DNA of 56,240 bases, taken from the NCBI GenBank assembly GCA_903901875.1, contig CAIUSO010000036.1, positions 1-56,240 of the forward strand, given 5' to 3'. Shown in pieces: positions 8,694 to 17,547 of the stretch. The position numbers were made by a program, and so were the translations under genes. Under the pieces are notes generated by a model. It had not been told where the DNA came from and ran no database searches. It was given only the letters and a program-made list of their open reading frames with translations. Origin of the DNA: an uncultured Geobacteraceae bacterium. Its GTDB lineage: Bacteria > Desulfobacterota > Desulfuromonadia > Geobacterales > Pseudopelobacteraceae. Numbering within the stretch: the stretch's first letter is position 1; the number at the start of each line of letters is the position of its first letter.

Positions 8694-10097
8694 ATGTCCC
8701 TGCGCGTACTTCTCATAAACCCTCCCGGTGACCAGGTCTACATCCGGGATTATTATTGCAGTAAATTTTCCAAGTCCAATTATCTCTTTCATCCCGTTGA
8801 TTTGTTGATGATAAGCGGTAGGCTGGCGGAGCGGTTTGAGCTGCACATCCTGGATGCAATGGCAGACCGTATTGGCGAAGCAGCTGCCATTGCCGCCATT
8901 GAGACCCTGGCACCCGATGTTATTATTGCCATGATCGGTGCCGTAGCGGTGGATGATGATATCGCCTTTCTCGGTCGGCTGCATACGCCGCTGAGGCGCA
9001 TTGGGGTGACGGGGGATGTGGTGCTGGAAAACAGTCGTGCCTGGCTGGACCAGCACCCTGCCATTGATGGGGTGCTCCTTGATTTTACCAGCGAAGATGT
9101 GGTGCGGTACGTGGATGGGGCCGTCGATCTGCCGAGTGTGAAGAGTCGGCGTGACCGGACGGAGAACGGTGGTTTCAATCGCCCCGTCAACCGGGAATAC
9201 CGGATTCCGGTGCCACGTCACGAACTGCTCACCTCCTCCAACTACCGTTTTCCCTTTGTGCGGCAGAAAGCATTTGCCACGGTATTGACCGATTACGGCT
9301 GCCCCTATTCCTGCACCTTCTGTAACATGAGCAAGATTGGCTACCAGTTCCGCCCCGTTGACAATGTCATGGCAGAACTGACCATGCTCAAACAGCTGGG
9401 TAAACGGGAGCTGTTTATTATCGATCAGAGTTTTGGAGTTGATTCTGTCCGCACCCTTGAACTGTGCCGCCGTATGGAAGAGGAACATCTTGGCTTTGGC
9501 TGGGCCTGTTTCTCCCGGGTGGACCTGCTGACCGACGGGCTGATTGCCGCCATGCAGCGGGCCGGCTGCCATACCATCATGCTCGGTGTGGAGACCGCCA
9601 GTGCGGATCTTCTGGAAACATACCGGAAGGGGTATACCAAAGAACAGGTGAGAGCGGCGTTCCGGCTTTGCAGGGAACGGAAGATCAGAACAGTGGCCAC
9701 ATTCATCATTGGGCTGCCGGAGGAAACCGAGGCGTCGGCCTGTGATACCATGGCCTTTGCCCAAGAGCTTGACTGTGACTACGCCTCTTTTAATGTGGCG
9801 GTACCACGCATGGGGACCGGCCTGCGGCAGAAGGCGATTCGGGAATGCCTGATTTCACCGGAACTACTCTCCATGGACCAGGCCGGTGCCACCGTTGCCA
9901 TGGCAACACGGCATCTCACAAAACAGCAGGTCAAAAAACTTCGCAATCGTGCGACGATCGAATTCTATCTCCGTCCCGCCTACCTGTGGCGCCGTCTGTC
10001 AGGTGTCACGACCTGGTATGAGCTGATGGAGCATCTCTCTGAAGGATGGCATCTCATGAAGGGTATGTGGCCGGGAGGGAGTGCCGATGAAGAATAG
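8694..10097 (+). CDS. B12-binding-domain radical SAM protein
   Basis: This is a 467-aa radical SAM enzyme. The N-terminus (about 1-140) looks like a cobalamin-binding Rossmann domain, beginning SLRVLLINPPGDQ. The [4Fe-4S] cluster motif is C203-x3-C207-x2-C210 in YGCPYSCTFCNM, followed by typical barrel motifs (GVETAS, IIGLPEET). Members of this class methylate or rearrange unactivated carbons, often in lipid, cofactor or natural-product synthesis. An alternative GTG at 8649 would overlap yfhO by 41 bases. ATG 8694 directly precedes the conserved N-terminus and is preferred, although its ribosome binding site is weak. The substrate is not predictable. Confidence 0.85.
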   Translation: MSLRVLLINPPGDQVYIRDYYCSKFSKSNYLFHPVDLLMISGRLAERFELHILDAMADRIGEAAAIAAIETLAPDVIIAMIGAVAVDDDIAFLGRLHTPLRRIGVTGDVVLENSRAWLDQHPAIDGVLLDFTSEDVVRYVDGAVDLPSVKSRRDRTENGGFNRPVNREYRIPVPRHELLTSSNYRFPFVRQKAFATVLTDYGCPYSCTFCNMSKIGYQFRPVDNVMAELTMLKQLGKRELFIIDQSFGVDSVRTLELCRRMEEEHLGFGWACFSRVDLLTDGLIAAMQRAGCHTIMLGVETASADLLETYRKGYTKEQVRAAFRLCRERKIRTVATFIIGLPEETEASACDTMAFAQELDCDYASFNVAVPRMGTGLRQKAIRECLISPELLSMDQAGATVAMATRHLTKQQVKKLRNRATIEFYLRPAYLWRRLSGVTTWYELMEHLSEGWHLMKGMWPGGSADEE

Positions 10098-11961
10098 CCA
10101 TGGTATATGGTGGGATAATGGCCGATTTGTTGCCGGTCTGGTGGCCGTGGTGACTCTCCTTGTCTATGGTACCGCCCTTGTGAATGGTTTTGTCAATTGG
10201 GATGACGATTTTTATGTGCTCAATAACCCCACTATTCGATCTCTGAATGTGGCTTTTTTCCGGTGGGCGTTCACCGATCTTTCCGCTGGCTTCTGGCATC
10301 CACTGACCTGGCTCTCCTATGCCCTGGATTATGGGGTGTGGGGTTTGAAGCCTTTGGGGTACCATCTGACGGCAATTATTCTCCATGGCCTGAACAGCGG
10401 GATCGTCGTGCTGCTGGTCAAGCGGATACTTGAAGCATCAACTCCCGCATCGCCGGACACGGTGGGTATCTCCCTGGCTGCCGGTGTCACCGGGCTGCTG
10501 TTCGGAATCCATCCCCTCCATGTGGAGTCGGTGGCGTGGGTCAGTGAACGGAAGGATCTGCTCTGCGGGCTGTTCTTTCTTCTCAGTTGTCTGGCCTATG
10601 TGGACTATCGCTCTCCAGCCATCGGAGCGGGTGAACAACGTGAAGACGGGTGCTTTTGGCGTAATAAGGCCTACCTGTTGTCCCTCTGCCTGTTTCTCTG
10701 CGCCCTGGCCAGTAAGACCATGGCGGTGAGTCTCCCTGTTGTGTTGCTCATACTGGATCGTTTTCTGTTCAATCGTCTCAATTCACTCCGGCAATTGGTC
10801 CACTGTCTGTGGGAGAAGCTTCCGTTCATTGCCGCCAGTTTTCTCATCTCTCTGGTGAGTATCTCTGCCCAGCGGTCGATCGGTGCCATGCCGATGATGA
10901 CCAACTCAAGCCTGGTTACCCGCGTGCTGGTGGCGTGTCGCTCCTTTGTGCTCTATCTGTGGAAAATGCTTGTCCCCCTGGACCTGCTCCCCTATTATCC
11001 CTATCCGCAGGATGTGAAGCTGCTTTCTCCGGAGTACGGTGGGTATGTTTTTATTGTCTTGGCGATAGCTGGTGCCGTTTTTCTGTTTAACCGGAGCAAG
11101 AAAGCGGTTGCGCCATGCTGGATGTATTATTCCATCACACTGCTTCCGGTGTTGGGGCTGGTGCAGGTGGGAACCTATGCAATGGCGGACCGCTTTACCT
11201 ATCTTCCCTCCGTTGCTCCGTTGCTTCTGGTGGGGTTGCTTGCTGCACAGCTCTGGCAGCGGGGGGGCTCTCCGATGGCACGACGGGCCGTTCTTGTGGG
11301 CTTTTTAGCTGTTTTTATCATCCTCTCGTGGCTCACTCTGAAGCAGATTGGTACCTGGAAGTCAAGTATTGTGCTTTGGAGTCATGTCATTGGCAGGGAA
11401 CCGGCACGCATTCCGACCGCCTATCTCAATCGGGGTGTTGCCTATGGCGATGAAAAATTATTCGATAAGGCCATCGCTGATTTTACCACCGCCATTTCCC
11501 TTGATTCCGCATATGTGGATGCCTATCTCAATCGGGGCTTGGCCCATGTGGCACAGGGTGATTTCGGGGCCGCACTGGGGGATTATGACGGAGCAGTTGC
11601 CATTAAACCGGGCTTTGCCGACGCATACGTCAACCGGGGGAACCTGTTTTTCCGGTTGAAAGAGTATAACCGTGCCCTGCCCGAATATAATCGGGCCATT
11701 TCCCTGCAGCCGGAGCTGGGTGCCGCATACGTGAATCGGGCGGCACTCCACCGGGCGACCGGTTCCCTCGATGATGCCATTGCCGATTACGGCACCGTTC
11801 TGCGGTTGAACCCGGAGTACGCCGCGGCGCACATATTTCGGGGTGAACTGTACCTCAGTACCGGTAAAATTGACCGCGCCATGACGGATTTTCACCTGGC
11901 ATGTCAAAAAGGTTTGGCGGACGGGTGCAAAAGGGAGCTGTTTCCTTTTCCGGTGAAGTAG
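10087..11961 (+). CDS. TMTC-like GT-C membrane protein with C-terminal TPR repeats (copy 2)
   Basis: This 624-aa protein is closely related to the protein at 4314-6257: NWDDDFYVLNN replaces SLDDYGYVLDN, and FRWAF.DLSAGFWHPLTWLSY is shared. The polytopic domain covers about residues 10-430 and five TPR units follow (about 440-620), ending in a lysine- and cysteine-containing tail. The start was set at ATG 10087, eight bases after GGGAGG (10073-10078); a GTG at 10081 lies too close to that site. It overlaps the radical SAM gene by 11 bases. The two copies bracket yfhO and the radical SAM gene, so they probably arose by duplication and act on the same class of acceptor (inference). Confidence 0.75.
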   Translation: MKNSHGIWWDNGRFVAGLVAVVTLLVYGTALVNGFVNWDDDFYVLNNPTIRSLNVAFFRWAFTDLSAGFWHPLTWLSYALDYGVWGLKPLGYHLTAIILHGLNSGIVVLLVKRILEASTPASPDTVGISLAAGVTGLLFGIHPLHVESVAWVSERKDLLCGLFFLLSCLAYVDYRSPAIGAGEQREDGCFWRNKAYLLSLCLFLCALASKTMAVSLPVVLLILDRFLFNRLNSLRQLVHCLWEKLPFIAASFLISLVSISAQRSIGAMPMMTNSSLVTRVLVACRSFVLYLWKMLVPLDLLPYYPYPQDVKLLSPEYGGYVFIVLAIAGAVFLFNRSKKAVAPCWMYYSITLLPVLGLVQVGTYAMADRFTYLPSVAPLLLVGLLAAQLWQRGGSPMARRAVLVGFLAVFIILSWLTLKQIGTWKSSIVLWSHVIGREPARIPTAYLNRGVAYGDEKLFDKAIADFTTAISLDSAYVDAYLNRGLAHVAQGDFGAALGDYDGAVAIKPGFADAYVNRGNLFFRLKEYNRALPEYNRAISLQPELGAAYVNRAALHRATGSLDDAIADYGTVLRLNPEYAAAHIFRGELYLSTGKIDRAMTDFHLACQKGLADGCKRELFPFPVK

Positions 11962-11968
11962 GGTGCTT

Positions 11969-11994
11969 GTTGGGCACGCTGCGCTTTGCCCAAC
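11969..11994. repeat. REP-like hairpin downstream of the TMTC-like gene
   Basis: GTTGGGCA at 11969-11976 pairs with TGCCCAAC at 11987-11994 around a loop containing CGCTGCGCT. The motif resembles dispersed palindromic repeats common in proteobacterial intergenic spaces. It lies eight bases after a stop codon and lacks a U-tract, so it may protect or weakly terminate the upstream transcript. Confidence 0.55.
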
Positions 11995-12035
11995 GGAATT
12001 TGATAAACAAAATTGACTGAGAACAGCAGGGGCTG

Positions 12036-13100
12036 ATGAATTTATATAAAAATTTCAAATTAATGCACGTTCTCTTACGAATGCGTCAATTGAAGCCGAC
12101 GTTTGTCAGCTTCAATTCACTGAATGCCTGTAATTCCGCCTGTCCCATGTGTGCCGTCTGGCGTCAAAATGAAGAAATGCTTTCTTTGCCGGAAATTATT
12201 CCGATAGTGACGGAACTCAAGAAATCAGGCTTTTTGGTCATGGAGATATCCGGTGGGGAGCCGTTTCTGCGGGATGATATTTACGACATCTTTGCTGCTC
12301 TGGATGAAGCAGGTTTCCTCTATACAACAGCAACCAACGGTACCCTGCTCACCCCGGAGGGGATTGAGCGGTTAAAGAAGGCGCGGGGGTTGCTCCAGCT
12401 TGCCGTCAGTATCGATTCCCTTGATCCGTCCACCTACACCCGGCTGAGGGGGCGTGATTTTTTGCCGGTTGTTTTACGAAACCTTGAGCTGCTGCTGGCG
12501 GCTAATCTGCCGTTTCCGGTGAAGGTTAACCTGGTTATGAACCGGTTGAATTTTCGGGAGACTGGGGCATTTATTGACTTTGTCAGAACAAAGGGTATCT
12601 GTCTGTCGGTGTTTCCGGTTAATCAGGGTGTGGGGTTTTCCCATCGGCATACCGATCCACAGTTCACTCCGTCGGAAGACGAGCGACAGCAGATGTCGGA
12701 GGCCTTCAAGTTGTTGGCACAACTGCGCCGTGCCGGTGAACCGCTCTGGGAGTACAGTGCCTTTTACGAGCTTGCTGCGGAGTATGTGATGGGGAGGCCG
12801 GTCGGTCCTTGCGATGCCGGCAATCTCTATATTGATCTCAACGCCAATGGCCAGGTGGCCCCCTGTCTGGACCATGAGGGGGTGGGGGATATTCGCAGCA
12901 TCAACATGAATGGCCTCTGGCCTGCCCTGAGAGCGTGCCGCACGAAAATACAGGAGTGCAGTCGCAGCACTCCCTGCTGTTATACCTGTACCTATAATAT
13001 TTCACTAACATCCCGTAATATAGTATCTTTTATTCGTGAAACCGTCCGAATGAAGTCCCGTCAGTTACTGCGTGCCCTCTGTCGGAGACAGGTCCAGTGA
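12036..13100 (+). CDS. Radical SAM protein with SPASM-type C-terminus
   Basis: This 354-aa protein has the radical SAM cluster motif C32-x3-C36-x2-C39 (NACNSACPMCAVW), then the GGEP motif (ISGGEPFLRDD). The C-terminal region holds extra cysteines typical of a SPASM/twitch domain: GPCDAGN, VAPCLDHE, and a group CSRSTPCCYTC that would bind auxiliary Fe-S clusters. Enzymes of this type modify peptides or small molecules. No precursor peptide gene was recognised nearby. ATG 12036 follows GCAGGGG at good spacing. A REP-like hairpin separates it from the upstream gene, so it may be a separate unit or a read-through member of the glycan block. Confidence 0.82.
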   Translation: MNLYKNFKLMHVLLRMRQLKPTFVSFNSLNACNSACPMCAVWRQNEEMLSLPEIIPIVTELKKSGFLVMEISGGEPFLRDDIYDIFAALDEAGFLYTTATNGTLLTPEGIERLKKARGLLQLAVSIDSLDPSTYTRLRGRDFLPVVLRNLELLLAANLPFPVKVNLVMNRLNFRETGAFIDFVRTKGICLSVFPVNQGVGFSHRHTDPQFTPSEDERQQMSEAFKLLAQLRRAGEPLWEYSAFYELAAEYVMGRPVGPCDAGNLYIDLNANGQVAPCLDHEGVGDIRSINMNGLWPALRACRTKIQECSRSTPCCYTCTYNISLTSRNIVSFIRETVRMKSRQLLRALCRRQVQ

Positions 13101-13236
13101 CGGGAGGGGGCTGGTACTGTTTCTGTCTTATCGATGAAAATATATTGTTAGTGAACACCCCTTTTTTATTTTACCGGTATGGCTGTCCCGTAACTGTTGC
13201 TTTCTGGAAAAATATCCGGTAAATTGCGCCATTAAG

Positions 13237-13266
13237 TTCAATTAGCTTCTGAATCTTATTTATAAT
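13237..13266 (+). promoter_or_regulatory. Possible sigma-70 promoter for the BchE-like gene
   Basis: A perfect TATAAT lies at 13261-13266, with TTCAAT at 13237-13242 and an 18-base spacer, 24 bases before the start codon at 13291. The -35 match is only moderate, and the proximity would give a very short leader. Confidence 0.4.
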
Positions 13267-13290
13267 CCGGGTGAAAGTAGAGAACTGACC

Positions 13291-14799
13291 ATGACCATTA
13301 AACGAGTTGCATTGATCACTCCACCGTATCATTCAGGTGTTGTTGAGTCGGCCGGTACCTGGCTGAATGTTGGGTTTGTCTATATTGCCGGTTCTCTGCG
13401 TGCCGCAGGTTACGAGGTGGATTATTACGATGCCATGTCACTCTGGCATAAATGGCCTGACATCGAGGCCCGGATCCGTGCCTTTAATCCCGACGTGGTG
13501 GCGACGACTTCGTTTACCGCTTCCATCTGTCACGCCCTTGAATTGACCGCCCTGGCCAAAAAGATTAATCCTGACGTTGTTACGGTCCATGGTAACGTTC
13601 ATGCCACGTTCTGCTATGATGAAGTATTAAAGGCCGAACATGATACGGTTGACTATATCGTTCGCGGAGAGGGTGAAGTTACTCTGGTGTCGCTGCTTGA
13701 CTGTCTGAATGGCGGGGGAGATCCGGCAACGGTTCCGGGACTCGCCTTTTACCGGGAGGGGAATGTGGTCGTTACTCCCAAGGCAGCCTACATTCATGAC
13801 CTCGATGCGCTCCCCATGGCCTGGGATCTGGTTGAATGGCCCATTTACAGCTACCGTGCAAAAAATAATGCCCGTCTGGCCATTGTATCTTCGTCACGGG
13901 GGTGCAAGGAACGCTGCTCTTTCTGCTCACAGCAGCTTTTCTGGGAACAGTCGTGGCGTGCCCGGAGTCCGGAAAACTTCGTCGCCGAGCTTGAGCTGCT
14001 CAGTGGTACCTATGGTGTCGAAGTCGCCATGCTTTCCGACGAAATTCCTACCTTTGACCGGGAGCGCTGGGTGCGGATACTTGACCTGATGATCGAGCGT
14101 AAAGTAAAGGTCAAGTTGCTGATGGAAACCAGGGTCGATGATATTCTGCGCGATGCCGATATCATGGACAAGTACCGTGAAGCGGGGGTTGAGCATATCT
14201 ATGTCGGTGTTGAGGCGGGTGATCAGGCAACCCTTGATATTTTTAACAAGAATGCCAAGGTTGAACAATCAAAGGCTGCCATTGATATTATTAATAACGC
14301 TGACATTGTTTCAGAAACCTCCTTCGTACTTGGTATGCCGGACGAAACTCCCGAATCTATTGCGGCAACCATAGAGCTTGCCAAGCATTATAATCCGGAT
14401 ATGGGGTTCTTTCTGGCCATTGCGCCCTGGCCCTACGCCGAATTGTATCCCGAACTGGAACCCTATGTGGCGACCAAGGATTATCGGAAATACAATCTGG
14501 TTGAACCGGTGGTGAAGCCGAAGAATATGACCATGGAACAGCTGGAGCGCGAGTTGGGCAAGGCGTCACAGCAGTTTTTCATGCACAAGTTCAAAAATCT
14601 TCATGAACTGTCTCCCTGGAAACAGGAGTTCATGCTCTCCGTACTCGATCTGCTCATTAACCACTCCTATCTTGCGGGGCAGATGAAAGCTGCCATGAAG
14701 GAGGGGGGGAAAGAGATGCCTGCGGAGGTACTTGAGCTTATCCGGTCGGTGAAGTCGTCGGGCAAGTCAAAGCCCCATGCCATGCCGCCGATTCCTTAA
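13291..14799 (+). CDS. BchE-like B12-binding radical SAM protein
   Basis: This 502-aa protein has an N-terminal cobalamin-binding domain (about residues 1-150, starting KRVALITPPYH and including RAAGYEVDYYD). The radical SAM motif is C205-x3-C209-x2-C212 in SSRGCKERCSFCSQ, followed by a FW...WRAR.PE segment like that of the anaerobic Mg-protoporphyrin ester cyclase BchE and its many non-photosynthetic relatives. Later motifs are GVEAGD and VLGMPDET. No other bacteriochlorophyll genes are present, so a BchE function is not claimed; a methylase or oxidative radical SAM reaction is equally possible. It is set apart by 190 bases and probably has its own promoter. Confidence 0.82.
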   Translation: MTIKRVALITPPYHSGVVESAGTWLNVGFVYIAGSLRAAGYEVDYYDAMSLWHKWPDIEARIRAFNPDVVATTSFTASICHALELTALAKKINPDVVTVHGNVHATFCYDEVLKAEHDTVDYIVRGEGEVTLVSLLDCLNGGGDPATVPGLAFYREGNVVVTPKAAYIHDLDALPMAWDLVEWPIYSYRAKNNARLAIVSSSRGCKERCSFCSQQLFWEQSWRARSPENFVAELELLSGTYGVEVAMLSDEIPTFDRERWVRILDLMIERKVKVKLLMETRVDDILRDADIMDKYREAGVEHIYVGVEAGDQATLDIFNKNAKVEQSKAAIDIINNADIVSETSFVLGMPDETPESIAATIELAKHYNPDMGFFLAIAPWPYAELYPELEPYVATKDYRKYNLVEPVVKPKNMTMEQLERELGKASQQFFMHKFKNLHELSPWKQEFMLSVLDLLINHSYLAGQMKAAMKEGGKEMPAEVLELIRSVKSSGKSKPHAMPPIP

Positions 14800-14842
14800 T
14801 TTTCCCTACGGTCCGAATTGTTCACGCGAGTCGCCGTCTATC

Positions 14843-14851
14843 TGGTATACT
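14843..14851 (+). promoter_or_regulatory. Extended -10 promoter for the 42-aa gene
   Basis: TGGTATACT (14843-14851) is a good extended -10 element 39 bases before the ATG at 14891. No well-placed -35 box is seen; TTGTTC at 14818 is too far upstream. Confidence 0.4.
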
Positions 14852-14890
14852 CCGGTCCGTACGAATATCCTCGTTTGAAGGAGTACCGTA

Positions 14891-15019
14891 ATGGGCGTTA
14901 TCGAAGTGGTCATCATGTGGGCGTTTGCAGCAGCAGTGTTTGTTCTGATTACCCGATGGCCGATGGGGAAAGAGTGCGATAAACGCCAGTCTTTCTGGGC
15001 GAAATACGAAGGTAAGTGA
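14891..15019 (+). CDS. 42-aa single-helix membrane protein
   Basis: This is a short frame with a strong ribosome binding site (AAGGAG at 14878-14883, seven bases before ATG). The product has one hydrophobic helix (about residues 3-22: VIEVVIMWAFAAAVFVLI) followed by a charged tail ending WAKYEGK. It is convergent with the OFA transporter gene and shares the bidirectional terminator at 15035-15077. Short one-helix proteins are known next to MFS transporters in this group of bacteria, so an accessory role to the transporter is possible. This is context inference only, and no family was recognised. Confidence 0.6.
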   Translation: MGVIEVVIMWAFAAAVFVLITRWPMGKECDKRQSFWAKYEGK

Positions 15020-15034
15020 CGGAAGATGATATGA

Positions 15035-15077
15035 CGTAAAAGGGGCTGCCGGTTGAAAACCGGCAGCCCCTTTTACG
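15035..15077. terminator. Bidirectional intrinsic terminator
   Basis: A perfect 20-base-pair stem (CGTAAAAGGGGCTGCCGGTT and its complement) with a three-base loop (GAA at 15055-15057). A-rich and T-rich arm ends provide a U-tract for each strand. It lies between the convergent 42-aa gene and the OFA transporter gene. Confidence 0.93.
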
Positions 15078-15098
15078 GTGAAACGGACGTGGTTGAAA

Positions 15099-16454
15099 TT
15101 ATTGACGGGGAATACGTACCCGTGCATCCTCATAGCCGCTGAACACCTTGGCGCCGAGCATGAACTCTGCCCAGAATTCTTTCCACTGTGAAGGTTCCGC
15201 TTCCTGTTCCGTAACCGGTTTAAGTTCCGCAAGGAAGATGGTCAGGGCGGCACCACAGACCAGCAAAAGACCCGATAGCATGAACGACTTGCCGAGTCCC
15301 CCCGGTTGGGCATTAATCATTTCCGATACCTTGCCCATGACGAATCCACCCACTCCCCAGGCGGTAAAGAGGGCACCGTAGTTAAGGCCGTAATTTTTCG
15401 TTCCCCAGTAGTCCTTGGCAAAGGAGGGGAAGAGACAGAGATTTGAGCCGTAATTGAAGCCGATAAAGGAAGCGAGAAGCACCAGCAGTACCGCACTGCC
15501 GCTGTTGACCACGGCCATGGCAATGAACATCATGACCGCCTGCATTGACAGCATGATGAAGAGGGTGGCACGGCGCCCGATCTTGTCTGAAAGCACACCG
15601 GCCACAACCCGGCCACCGGCGTTGCCGAGTGCCATGATGGCAACGGCCACAAATGCCATGCTCCCCATGCTCTTTTTAGCCAGACCGGCCACGCTGCCGA
15701 TAACCATCAAGCCGGCACCGGAACCGATGAAGAAGGTAACCCAGAGTACGTAAAACTTGTAGTTACGGAGCATTTCGCTCATGGATGCGTTCACCGCCGG
15801 CTTGGAGGCATTGAGTTTGGCAAGGGGACCAAGGTCGGTTGGTTCGGCGGGTACATATCCCTTGGGGGGATTGACCAGCAACCCGGACAAGCCGCAGACC
15901 AGTGCGGTGAAGCCGATGCCCAGATACATCATCGCCTTGGGGATGCCGAAGGCACCGATCAGATAGGATGCCAACGGAGCGATATAGACCGGAGCGATAC
16001 CGAAACCGGCCACTACTATGCCGGCGATCAGGCCGGTTTTTGAGGGAGAAAACCATTTAAGGGCCGGTGGTGTTGCCGCGGAATAGCCGAAGCCGAAGCC
16101 GGAACCGGCCAGCAGGCCGAAGCCGCAGACCCAGGCCATGTAGCTGTTGGATACGGCCATGAGCATGAAACCGCTCCCTACCAGCAGGCCGCCGATCAGT
16201 GCCGTTTTGGCAGGACCGATCTTATCCTGGCATTTTCCGGCCAGAATCATGGCAAAGGCAAAGGCGAGGCAGCAGACCGCGTAGGGGTCATTGATGGAGG
16301 CGATATCCCATTGGAATGCGTCCGGTCCCCCTTTTTCTATGGAAGCTTTGAGGGCTCCCTTAAAGATACTCCATGCGTAGAGGACGCCAAGTGCCAGATT
16401 TATTGCCAGTCCGGCGGATACGACGGTCCACCCTTTGTTTTTTATTTCAGCCAT
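15099..16454 (-). CDS. OFA-family MFS transporter
   Basis: This 451-aa major facilitator has about twelve helices. The N-terminus (INLALGVLYAWSIF) and the GKCQDKIGPAKTALIGG loop are typical of the oxalate:formate antiporter (OFA) family, which moves small carboxylates. It is the last gene of the unit starting at 18133. Its ATG is preceded by AAAGGGAG, 30 bases after the upstream stop. A sigma-54 promoter and an adjacent Cache-domain two-component pair suggest induction by an external carboxylate. The actual substrate (for example acetate, lactate, pyruvate or formate) cannot be read from sequence. Confidence 0.88.
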   Translation of the reverse strand: MAEIKNKGWTVVSAGLAINLALGVLYAWSIFKGALKASIEKGGPDAFQWDIASINDPYAVCCLAFAFAMILAGKCQDKIGPAKTALIGGLLVGSGFMLMAVSNSYMAWVCGFGLLAGSGFGFGYSAATPPALKWFSPSKTGLIAGIVVAGFGIAPVYIAPLASYLIGAFGIPKAMMYLGIGFTALVCGLSGLLVNPPKGYVPAEPTDLGPLAKLNASKPAVNASMSEMLRNYKFYVLWVTFFIGSGAGLMVIGSVAGLAKKSMGSMAFVAVAIMALGNAGGRVVAGVLSDKIGRRATLFIMLSMQAVMMFIAMAVVNSGSAVLLVLLASFIGFNYGSNLCLFPSFAKDYWGTKNYGLNYGALFTAWGVGGFVMGKVSEMINAQPGGLGKSFMLSGLLLVCGAALTIFLAELKPVTEQEAEPSQWKEFWAEFMLGAKVFSGYEDARVRIPRQ

Positions 16455-16484
16455 TGTAAGCTCCCTTTAAAAGTGACAGGATTT

Positions 16485-17534
16485 CTAGTTTTTCTGGCGG
16501 ACCATTTTTTTGTCAGGACCATTCATACGGATTGCGGTGGCAAACTCCATCCAGAACACCAGATAGATGGAGATCATCAGCGATAGTCCCACGTTCTGAT
16601 TTTCGGCACCCAGGGCTTTTGCCAGGATGGGAGAGGCGAAGCCTGCACCCAGAGTGCCGGTGACGCGCTCAAGCATGTAAAATACCGGCAGAGTCAGCAG
16701 GGTTCCGACAACCATGATGGCCAGACCGGTTGGCCGTTTGATCCAGTATTTCGGTGAAAAGCCGTACATGCGCATGAAGATGACCACCCAGATGATCCAG
16801 ACCGAGTAATCGACGGCGGCATCGGGCAGGGCCAGTTTGTTGTTAACCAGCACCACTTCAAGTACCGTCACGATACCGAGGAGCAAAAACATCCAGTTAA
16901 ACTTTTCATTGGCCTGGGTCTGCCAGTTGCGGCTGTCCGGTGCCCGTACTTCGTCGTAGGAATGGGAGTGGGTACCCAGGGCGGAGAAGAGGATGGCAAA
17001 CCAGATACCGGCATTGTGGAACAGTAGCGAGGCATGGTTACCGGCCACATTGGCAATACGTGCCATTGGCTCACGGGCAAAGTCACCGGCAATGCGCATC
17101 AGGAACAGGTTGGCAACTACCGAACAGGAGATAATGACGACAATGGTAAATATTTTACGGGGAAGCAGATATGGATCGACCCGGTCAGGGAAGCCGATAA
17201 TGAAGGCGAACCAGATCAGATACATGATGAGCGGAATGCCGAAGCAGATGCCATACGTTGAATTTCCGGCAAAATCTCCGCTCTGGGCATAAATAACATA
17301 CTTCTCTTTTGCTGCCGGATCGGTGTTAACCGCTTTTACCACATCCTTGGGCACTTTCTTGACATGGGGCAGCAGTCCCATGGCGTACCAGCCATGGTCT
17401 CCCTGGGTAGAATCCACTACCCAGTACTGGTCTCCCATCATCTCGTCCAGACCACCAAATAGCTGCATGTTAAATCCTGCGCAGAGTACACAGACCAGCA
17501 AGAGCAGCATTGCGTGTGAAATTTTCATTGGCAT
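16485..17534 (-). CDS. Unrecognised polytopic membrane protein in the OFA unit
   Basis: This 349-aa protein was not recognised. It starts with a hydrophobic segment that could be a signal peptide or anchor (AMLLLLVCVLCAGF), followed by an extracytoplasmic stretch of about 90 residues with GLDEMMGDQYWVVD. About eight further helices follow, carrying several histidines in one segment (GNHASLLFHNAG and GTHSHSYDE). The reading frame extends to 17681, but ATG 17534 has GGGAG nine bases upstream and lies just after the 83-aa gene, so the longer form is rejected. It sits between the 83-aa membrane protein and the OFA transporter and probably belongs to the same transport or sensing complex (inference). 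Confidence 0.8.
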   Translation of the reverse strand: MPMKISHAMLLLLVCVLCAGFNMQLFGGLDEMMGDQYWVVDSTQGDHGWYAMGLLPHVKKVPKDVVKAVNTDPAAKEKYVIYAQSGDFAGNSTYGICFGIPLIMYLIWFAFIIGFPDRVDPYLLPRKIFTIVVIISCSVVANLFLMRIAGDFAREPMARIANVAGNHASLLFHNAGIWFAILFSALGTHSHSYDEVRAPDSRNWQTQANEKFNWMFLLLGIVTVLEVVLVNNKLALPDAAVDYSVWIIWVVIFMRMYGFSPKYWIKRPTGLAIMVVGTLLTLPVFYMLERVTGTLGAGFASPILAKALGAENQNVGLSLMISIYLVFWMEFATAIRMNGPDKKMVRQKN

Positions 17535-17547
17535 TGTCGTATTCTCC

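Noticed and set aside
8646..9764. 372-codon open frame on the minus strand
   Set aside because: It is antisense to the B12 radical SAM gene with its clear cysteine motif. Codon pattern explains the open frame.
13080..13290. Cobalamin riboswitch before the BchE-like gene
   Set aside because: A weak resemblance to part of the B12 box near 13083 lies inside the preceding coding region, and the remaining conserved helices could not be found.
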